7,689 nucleotides of DNA, from NCBI GenBank assembly GCA_036263455.1, contig DATAGZ010000012.1, forward strand, positions 1 through 7,689. Direction: 5' to 3'. The position numbers and the translations under genes are program-made. The DNA is from DATAGZ01 sp036263455. GTDB lineage: Bacteria; Pseudomonadota; Alphaproteobacteria; Dongiales; Dongiaceae. Below the pieces are notes generated by a model, which saw nothing but the letters and a program-made list of their open reading frames with translations, searched no databases and had not been told where the DNA came from. The stretch's first letter is position 1. Every line of letters begins with the position of its first letter. Positions 1 through 5,900 of the stretch are shown piece by piece.

Positions 1-196
1 GTCGCAGGTCACCCATTATTTCTTTGCCGATTGCGCCTATTACACGCCCATGTATTCGGATCCATTTTATGGCTCTATCGCCTTCCGGCATCTCAGGGAT
101 ATTCGTTCGGGAGAAGTTGTAGAAAACTCCTATCTCGGAAAGAAAATACACGAGAGTTTTATAGCTGCCACGCAATATTCGCCCGTCACGCAATAG
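1..196 (+). CDS. 3' end of an unrecognised gene (partial)
   Basis: The frame starting at base 2 is open from the window edge to a TAG at 194-196, giving 64 residues of a C-terminus; the start lies off the left side. The peptide contains HYFFADCAYYTPMYSDPF, then AFRHLRDIRSGEVV, and ends in YSPVTQ. It is rich in aromatic residues, has a normal mix of charged residues and no low complexity, which favours real coding sequence over the competing frame 31-255. I do not recognise the family. I see no signal peptide or membrane segment in this piece. It converges with the - strand sulfotransferase, with about 119 bases between the two stop codons and no clear terminator there. It could belong to a carbohydrate or sulfation locus with that neighbour, but this is only inferred from position. 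Confidence 0.55.
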   Translation, partial: SQVTHYFFADCAYYTPMYSDPFYGSIAFRHLRDIRSGEVVENSYLGKKIHESFIAATQYSPVTQ

Positions 197-315
197 TTAC
201 ATGTGGGATTTTCTTCATAGATTCATTGCTCGACGTCATGCTTCTCCGGTTTTGACGCTCCGAGCCAGGATGGCAGGTTCTCCTTAATGCCGGTGAGGGG
301 AAGCCATGGACCCGC

Positions 316-1491
316 TTACCCGGTCCGTAGATTCAAGCGAAGTAGTATAGCGCGGATCCGCCGAAGGGCCGGGAGTATTTGGCGCCCTCCCTTTTTCAGG
401 GCCAGCCAGGGTTTGGAGATTAGGCGGCGCACGCGGGCTACTCGTCGCCGGTATTGTCGCAGTAGATCGGAGTAGCCTCTTTCCAAGAGCCGATGAGTCC
501 TTTGCAACCGGCGGTGGTCTTCACCCAAGCGGTAGGACCGATACTGCACCATGCGAAAGGATCGATCCAAATGATCGATATGAAATTGAGCGCGGTAAAA
601 CTTATCGATAAACGTCTCATAAGAACGGAAAAGAGCGGCTAATCTTCTCTCGGCGTGGTCGGCATCGCCTGGCTTAAGAAAATTTTCGAGCATTGCAGAC
701 ACATCTGTGAAGATTGACCCACAATCTTCTCCGCGTTCCAGGCGCTGGGAAAGTTGTGTCGCCATATCCCCGATCTCGCGCAATGCACCGCCAAGCAAGT
801 TCATCGTTGTTGGTTCCGGCTGGCGTGGGAAAAGATGGGTCTCCATTTGGGCAATTTTTTCTTCGGAAAGAACGGGGATCGGAAGGGAGAGCGCCTCCGC
901 GATCCGTTGGCGGGTCGCTCGCCAATCCTGCAGATGGGCGGTATAGGGCACAAAAATCCGTGGACACCTGCGTGAATGGCGCTCCGCTTCCACCATATAC
1001 CGTATCCACAGCAAGAGCGAATATTCCTCGATGAAGCCGTCGCGTCGCCCAAGTGAGCGCACTACCTCACTCGGATTGCGAACCGCAATAACAATCCGAG
1101 GCTGCGCGCCGAATTCTTCCATGGCTTGCCGCCACAAAGGCAATAGAAGCGATAAGCGAGGATCTTTGATGACGAAAAGAGAGGAGGCTGCGAAGGATTG
1201 CTCAAGGCGCGCGATGATCTCCTGCCGGTACCGCCCGGCTTCGGCCGAATGGAAGAATGCCTCGGGAAGAGGTGTCACCCCATACCAGCCAGAACCAAGG
1301 CTGCGTAAGATCTGTTCATTAAGATCCGAAAATCCGTGCGATTCCCAATACCCTTGCGGATTGTGCTGATTTCCTTCCATCAAGTCGGTGGAAATGTCAC
1401 AGCCCCAAATATTTAGGGAGCGGGCAAGCGCGGAGGTGCCGCTGCGGTGCATGCCAGCCAGGAGAACGGCAATTTTGCCTAGATGTTCCAT
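316..1491 (-). CDS. Sulfotransferase family protein (PAPS-dependent type)
   Basis: This 391-residue protein opens with a beta strand and the P-loop GMHRSGTS (residues 13-20), the 5'-phosphosulfate-binding signature of sulfotransferases. A second family element, FVIKDPRLSLLLPLW (106-120), follows. Then comes the 3'-phosphate-binding strand-helix IVIAVRNPSEVVRSL (133-147), in which R138 and S146 have the expected R-x7-S spacing. By family knowledge such enzymes move sulfate from PAPS to a sugar, lipid or protein; the acceptor cannot be told here. Residues from about 286 form a helical tail strongly rich in Arg, with many Tyr and Leu. It reads as a possible coiled coil or membrane/nucleic-acid-contacting tail and goes beyond the compact catalytic domain. 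There is no signal peptide, so it is probably cytoplasmic. The start ATG (1489-1491) has GAGG three bases upstream and AGGGAA further out. It is transcribed away from the RHS operon and stands alone. Some related proteins carry extra glycosyltransferase domains; none is visible here. Confidence 0.85.
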   Translation of the reverse strand: MEHLGKIAVLLAGMHRSGTSALARSLNIWGCDISTDLMEGNQHNPQGYWESHGFSDLNEQILRSLGSGWYGVTPLPEAFFHSAEAGRYRQEIIARLEQSFAASSLFVIKDPRLSLLLPLWRQAMEEFGAQPRIVIAVRNPSEVVRSLGRRDGFIEEYSLLLWIRYMVEAERHSRRCPRIFVPYTAHLQDWRATRQRIAEALSLPIPVLSEEKIAQMETHLFPRQPEPTTMNLLGGALREIGDMATQLSQRLERGEDCGSIFTDVSAMLENFLKPGDADHAERRLAALFRSYETFIDKFYRAQFHIDHLDRSFRMVQYRSYRLGEDHRRLQRTHRLLERGYSDLLRQYRRRVARVRRLISKPWLALKKGGRQILPALRRIRAILLRLNLRTG

Positions 1492-1506
1492 TTGCCTCGA
1501 GCTTCC

Positions 1507-1532
1507 CTAGCCACGCTATATACAGAGGCTAG
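1507..1532. repeat. 6-bp inverted repeat in the sulfotransferase leader
   Basis: CTAGCC (1507-1512) and GGCTAG (1527-1532) are perfect reverse complements around a 14-base AT-rich spacer that contains CTATATA. It lies 16 bases upstream of the - strand start codon at 1491. It could be an operator, an mRNA hairpin or chance; the arms are short. Read on the - strand, the spacer has a TATATA that could serve as a -10 box, but I find no good -35 partner. Confidence 0.25.
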
Positions 1533-1929
1533 CATGGTGAGAAAGCGATGATCAAGAGAATGGCACCGAGCGGCTAGACACCGCTTCTTTGCAATGCCTT
1601 GAGATTGAAGCCCGTCCACCTTAGCCAATCGGTGAAGCTGTCAGCTGCGGGCCGCCCGGAGAACCCGCTAATCTTATAGAGACTCCGGATTGAAGAAATC
1701 GCGTCACTTGGACGAAAGCAACTGGGCTGTCGAATACAACCATGGGGCATACCAGTAAGGGTTAGGGTTTCTGCAAAGGAATGTATAATTCTACCCGATA
1801 AGGTCATATGATGATGCTGGAAGCGCCCGAGGAATTTTGTCGAGTTATCACTTACACCCCTCGCATCTTGAGGATTTTACCGTTCATGCAAATATCGCCA
1901 AGCCTTTCCATGCTTTTAAGCTTTCGATC
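1533..1929. other. Intergenic stretch with no convincing gene
   Basis: I find no recognisable protein, RNA gene or mobile element here. The longest frame is on the - strand, open from 1876 to a TAG at 1574-1576. Its first ATG is at 1807, giving 77 residues with the tail SFTDWLRWTGFNLKAL. It has no Shine-Dalgarno sequence and no family I can name, so it may be a decayed gene fragment or chance. The stretch separates the divergent sulfotransferase and RHS-operon transcripts and is AT-richer than the right half of the window. Confidence 0.5.
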
Positions 1930-1959
1930 TTGACAGTGGGGCCGTTGATCGGATATATG
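1930..1959 (+). promoter_or_regulatory. Sigma70-like promoter upstream of the YD/RHS operon
   Basis: TTGACA (1930-1935, preceded by C, so CTTGACA) is a perfect -35 match. TATATG (1954-1959) lies 18 bases downstream and matches the -10 consensus at four of six positions. Transcription would start near 1966, leaving a leader of about 227 bases before the ATG at 2193. The only annotated + strand genes downstream are the two YD/RHS genes. A predicted site only; no start has been mapped. Confidence 0.45.
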
Positions 1960-2090
1960 TAAATATAAGCTGCCTATGGTTTGGCGCTCTTTCCTGCTTT
2001 TGTTCTTGCAATATTCGTGAGCAAGCCGTGCGCTAAAGTCGAAGCCCAGGCACAAGCGGCAACTTTATAGATAATCTGAAGTGGCACCCA

Positions 2091-2110
2091 GGGCGGGCAG
2101 CCGCTTTTTT
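2091..2110 (+). terminator. Short intrinsic-terminator-like hairpin in the leader
   Basis: GGGCGG (2091-2096), a GCAG loop (2097-2100) and CCGCTTTTTT (2101-2110) form four G-C pairs that can extend by two G-U pairs and one A-U pair. The run of six Ts is in the position expected for Rho-independent termination on the + strand. The strong stem is only four pairs, so termination may be weak or partial. It falls between the predicted promoter and the first gene, so it could attenuate the operon or end a short RNA of about 145 nt. Confidence 0.35.
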
Positions 2111-2128
2111 GCCGGGTTTCTGCCTGGC
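2111..2128 (+). repeat. Small hairpin following the terminator-like element
   Basis: GCCGGG (2111-2116) and CCTGGC (2123-2128) can pair over all six positions, with one G-U, around the loop TTTCTG. TGCC at 2110-2113 can also pair with GGCA at 2096-2099, which would break the terminator-like stem. Alternative pairing of this kind is what an attenuator would show, but the stems are short. Confidence 0.25.
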
Positions 2129-2136
2129 TTTGCTTA

Positions 2137-2160
2137 TTCGGACCGCGTCAGATGTCCGAA
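2137..2160. promoter_or_regulatory. Perfect 7-bp inverted repeat, possible operator or leader hairpin
   Basis: TTCGGAC (2137-2143) and GTCCGAA (2154-2160) are perfect reverse complements with a 10-base spacer. The arm-to-arm centre distance is 17 bases, which would suit a dimeric regulator on DNA. As RNA it would be a stem-loop ending 22 bases before the GGGAG of the downstream gene. It stands out because the surrounding leader is otherwise unordered. Which role it has, if any, cannot be told from the sequence. Confidence 0.4.
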
Positions 2161-2182
2161 CCTATTTATCCTTTCACATCTC

Positions 2183-2187
2183 GGGAG
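2183..2187 (+). promoter_or_regulatory. Ribosome binding site deciding the start at 2193
   Basis: GGGAG lies five bases before the ATG at 2193. The same frame is open further upstream to an ATG at 2109, but that start has no Shine-Dalgarno sequence, would overlap the terminator-like T run, and would put 28 residues in front of the signal peptide. The start at 2193 is therefore preferred. Confidence 0.7.
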
Positions 2188-2192
2188 TTTCC

Positions 2193-2951
2193 ATGAGGCA
2201 CCAGAAGAGCCGATGCTCGGTCACGGGCATCGCGTCGCTTGCCATGGGCATGATGCTCATCGCGGGCGGAAGCCAAGCACAAACCACCACCTTTACCTAT
2301 GACAGCGACGGTCGGCTCGTTCAAGCGAACTATCCCGATGGATCGGGACAAGGCCTCGCCTACAGCTATGATGCGGCGGACAATCGCATCCAGACAGCGC
2401 TCGCGCCGCTTCCCGCCATGCTGGGCACCAACATCTCGACCGTATCCGATGGATTTTTTGGCGCCTCCCTTCAGCCTTATCAGGCGGTGACCGATCCTAA
2501 AGGGGATGCCCTCAATTTCACTACGATCGGGACACCGCAATATGGCACGGTCCAGACCAATAATGGGGGCCAGACCATCACCTACACGGCAAACCCCAAT
2601 GCGGGCGGGCTGAAAGACCAGTTCACGTATAGTGCGGGAAATGCGAATGGCAATGTCAGCGGCACGATCAGCGTCGCCGTTCAACCCCACGCACCAGTTC
2701 CTGCTTCCTCCGTCGCGACTGCTAATGTCAGCCAGACCATTACCGTGCCGACGGGCGCCTCAGACCCTCAGGGTGCAGCGCTCATGGTCACGGATATTGG
2801 CCCGCCGCTTTATGGCACGGCCAAGATCGTGAATGGTGGCATCATTTATACCGCCCCGGCGACCGGCGGAATCATCGATAACTTTTCCTATACCGTCACC
2901 AACGCCTTCAACCTGACGGCGACGGGTGCCGTCACCATCATCGTTCCCTAA
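2193..2951 (+). CDS. Exported YD-repeat protein with two Ig/cadherin-like domains
   Basis: The product is 252 residues. Residues 1-29 are a typical Sec signal peptide: basic MRHQKSR, a hydrophobic core around 10-26, and SQA before the likely cleavage site. Next come two YD units of the RHS type, YDSDGRL (from Y36) and YDAADNR (from Y59). Residues about 78-163 and 167-252 are two copies of one beta-sandwich-like unit. Both share a D-P-x-G-x-x-L start, a central YGT, and an F-x-Y strand near the end, as in Ig-like/cadherin-like bacterial domains (the Big_9/VCBS kind). The mature protein has no cysteine. It probably acts outside the cytoplasm, in the periplasm or at the surface. It lies 33 bases upstream of the giant RHS gene and in the same frame, so co-expression is likely. 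A partner, adaptor or surface-binding role for that protein is inferred from context. Only two YD units make it far too small to form an RHS shell alone. It could instead be a detached RHS fragment that was kept. Confidence 0.8.
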   Translation: MRHQKSRCSVTGIASLAMGMMLIAGGSQAQTTTFTYDSDGRLVQANYPDGSGQGLAYSYDAADNRIQTALAPLPAMLGTNISTVSDGFFGASLQPYQAVTDPKGDALNFTTIGTPQYGTVQTNNGGQTITYTANPNAGGLKDQFTYSAGNANGNVSGTISVAVQPHAPVPASSVATANVSQTITVPTGASDPQGAALMVTDIGPPLYGTAKIVNGGIIYTAPATGGIIDNFSYTVTNAFNLTATGAVTIIVP

Positions 2952-2975
2952 ACACCACCGCATCCACGCCTCCAC

Positions 2976-2979
2976 GGAG
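2976..2979 (+). promoter_or_regulatory. Ribosome binding site of the RHS gene
   Basis: GGAG lies five bases before the ATG at 2985, in the 33-base gap after the TAA at 2949-2951. It supports separate translation of the second gene even though both genes are in the same frame. Confidence 0.65.
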
Positions 2980-2984
2980 CTTTC

Positions 2985-5900
2985 ATGACATCTTTCTTCG
3001 CGCGTCTCGGCCATGCCGCGGCGGGGCTTTCGCTCGTCTCGGCTTTCCTCGGCTTGCCCGTTACTCAAGTTCGGGCGGACACGCCGCCCGTTGCCATTCC
3101 ATCGCCGCGAGCACCCCTACACAAGCAGGTTATTTCGGGCGACCGGACGTCGCCATCCGCCCTTGCGGATAATATCGCCAAATTCACGATAGCGCCGGGG
3201 GCGAATGTCCACCTGCTGGCTAATCCGGCGGATAGCAAGCCTTTCTCGCCCTTTCCGGACAGCCGGCCGGCCGGCATGGCACACGGGGACTTGGTTTCTT
3301 ACGACGTCGCAATGCGGCGGCTTAAAATCCTCGATGCGGCGCGCGGTCCGGCAGTAGCTCCCATCGAGAAGAATGCCGCCACCCAGCCCCAGGAAATCGT
3401 CGAGCTGGCCCGTGCGCTCAAGAACGATCCCGATTTGATCTTCGAATATGTTCACAACAATATCGAGACCCTGCCGCAATATGGCAGCCTCAAGGGCGCG
3501 CGCGGCGCGCTGATCGAAGGCAAGGGCACAGCCTTCGACCAGGCCGAGCTGATGGTAGCGCTCTTACAGCAGGCCGGTATTTCAGCTCGGATCCAGACTG
3601 GTCCCATCCAGCTCTCGACGAGCTATCTCGCCGCATGGCTTGGGACCGATACCAATCGAAACGATTATATTACAGCCCTTATCAATGGCGGCTTTCCTAC
3701 GCTGACCGTCGTCGATAATAACAGCAATCCCATCGGGGCGCAGATCGGCTGGGCCTGGGTCCAGGCCACGATTGACGGCGGTAATTATGTATTCGATCCC
3801 GCTGGGAAATTTCTTGGCTATTCTCGGCAGAACGGCATCGATCTCGGGGCGGCGATGGGATACAACCATGCCGCTTTCGTAGCCGATGCGGAGAATGGCG
3901 CGACTGTAGGCATGAGAGCCATAACCAACCTCAACCGCACCCGGATCCGCAACAACCTCGCCGCCTATACGGGCAACCTGGCCCGTGCCATCCGCGCGAA
4001 TACCGGCGTCGAATCGTTGACCAATATTATCGGCGGCAAGACTATCGTGCCGCTGCGCGGAATCCAGATCCGCTATCCCAGCCTCGGCTATAACGTTCCG
4101 GCCCAGACCCAAACCTGGGCAAGCCTGCCCAGTCAGTTTCGCACGACGCTGACCGTGCGGCTCGGCTGGAACAATACTACGACAGGCGCCTTCACAGCTC
4201 TCACCAGCCCCTTAACTTTCAATTCCTCCGATATCAATGGCCACCGCCTGACCGTATCGCTCAACGGGTCGTTAGTCCCATCGCTGCTGCTCGATGGCGC
4301 GGTGCAGGCGTCGGCTACGGCTGCACCACCGGCCAACACGGCGTTGACGATCCGTACTTCGGTCGTTCACCCCTATGCTGACAATTTCGAAAATTACAGC
4401 AATAGCGACCAGCTCCTGGTCGCTCCTTATCCCAACGGCTTATTCTTGATCGGCACGGGCTGGGGTAATGTCGGCCGCGGTCTGATCGAAACGCATCGCA
4501 AACTGCTTCAGCAGAATGCCGCGCAGAATCCAGGCAACGATACCGCAGAGTCTGTGCTGGGTGAAAGCTTTGCCGTCTTGAGTGAGAACTGGCTTGTCGA
4601 ACTTTCTCGCGAGCAGGAGATTGTCGACGCGATCCAAGGTACCAACACAGTTTTTCATCACGCGATCGGCATCACCGCTTTGCGCGCTGTCACCGGTGGT
4701 CAAACGGGTCCCTACGTCGATTTGCCGCTAAATGACCTCAGCGTTACTCAACGCAGCGGCCGCGCCGATTTCACCAGCTTTACACCCACGGAAATCAATG
4801 CCTTCTACGCCGACGCCCAGTTCCTCAGCATCGCCGAATCGGGCGTGCTGGAACAGACCCAGCCCGGCCTACCCGCTGTCTCGACGGTCAAGCTGATCGA
4901 CAATGCCATCGCCAGCGGCACGACGATTTATAATATCAACGATTCGCGCGTCAGCGGCGACACCCAGGCCTATTACAACACGACCCAGCGTCCGGCACTC
5001 GTGCCGAATTACAATAGCGGCGATCTCGCGCGGATCGATTATCTGGTTTCGCGCGGCGACCGGGTCGTGGCGCCCGCCAATGGAAGGATCAACGTGAATG
5101 CCTGGTCCGGCGCCGGCTATTTCGATATCGGCCAGACGGGGACCAATTTTATCGGATCCATTATCACCGGCGGGCTGAGCGGCGGATTTGCCGGCCTTCC
5201 CTGGGACGTTCCGACTTTCGATAGGGACTTCCTCAATTTCACCTTTCCTCCTTCCAGTAGCCCTTTTTTGAGTACGCTGGGCGGCTATGGCAATGGCGGG
5301 GCACAGCAGGGAAGAGTTCCTTCGAGCCGAGATCCCATCAATCTCGTCACCGGCGATTACCTCAACACCAAGACCGATCTCGCCATCGGCGGCGATTTCC
5401 CCTATGGCTTGAGCTTCACGCGCAGCTATGATAGCGGCACGCGCGGGCGCAACGGCCCGCTCGGCTATGGCTGGACGCATAATTTTGCGATCACCGCCCA
5501 GAGCGACAGCGATGCGTTCGTGGGGCTGGGCCAGGATTCCGCCGTGAGCGCGGCCGCCGCCATCGTTGCCACCTATGTCGCCCGGGATATCCTGACTCCG
5601 AATGCAGCCGGCTATGTCGGCTTCGAGCCGATCGTGACCGGATCGATCGTCAATCGCTGGTTCATGGATCAGCTCACCAATAATGTAGTGGATATCGCAC
5701 AAGCGGGCAGCATCGATCGCTTCGTCAAGCTGCCCGATGGCACCTATAATCCGCCGCTAGGCTCTGCGGCGAATCTTACGCTCGCTAACGGGACCTACAC
5801 CTACACGGGCAAGGACGGCACGGTTCTCACCTTCCAGCCCACCACGGACGCCCATCCCGCCAATCTGGCGAGCTGGCGCAACCCGGCCGGCGTGACGGTC

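Noticed and set aside
31..255. 74-residue + strand frame at the left end
   Set aside because: The frame starting at base 2 gives a more protein-like peptide running in from the edge, so this one is taken as its shadow.
197..315. Possible bidirectional terminator between the convergent genes
   Set aside because: CCGGTGAGGGG near 292 can pair only imperfectly with CCCGCTTACCCGG near 311-323, and there is no T run; too weak to list.
1808..1933. 41-residue + strand frame beginning MMMLEAPEEF
   Set aside because: It has no ribosome binding site, is short, and has no family signal; three ATGs in a row look like chance.
1852..2055. 67-residue - strand frame in the leader
   Set aside because: It overlaps the predicted promoter, has no ribosome binding site I can see, and has no recognisable family.
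1492..2192. Insertion sequence, tRNA or CRISPR array in the gene-free stretch
   Set aside because: I see no terminal repeats with target duplication, no transposase-like peptide, no cloverleaf and no regularly spaced repeats.
2166..2690. 174-codon - strand frame opposite the YD/Ig gene
   Set aside because: The + strand frame has a signal peptide, a ribosome binding site and repeated domains; the - strand peptide shows none of these.
3582..4112. 176-codon - strand frame opposite the front of the RHS gene
   Set aside because: It is a shadow of the transglutaminase-like and following region, with no recognisable motif.
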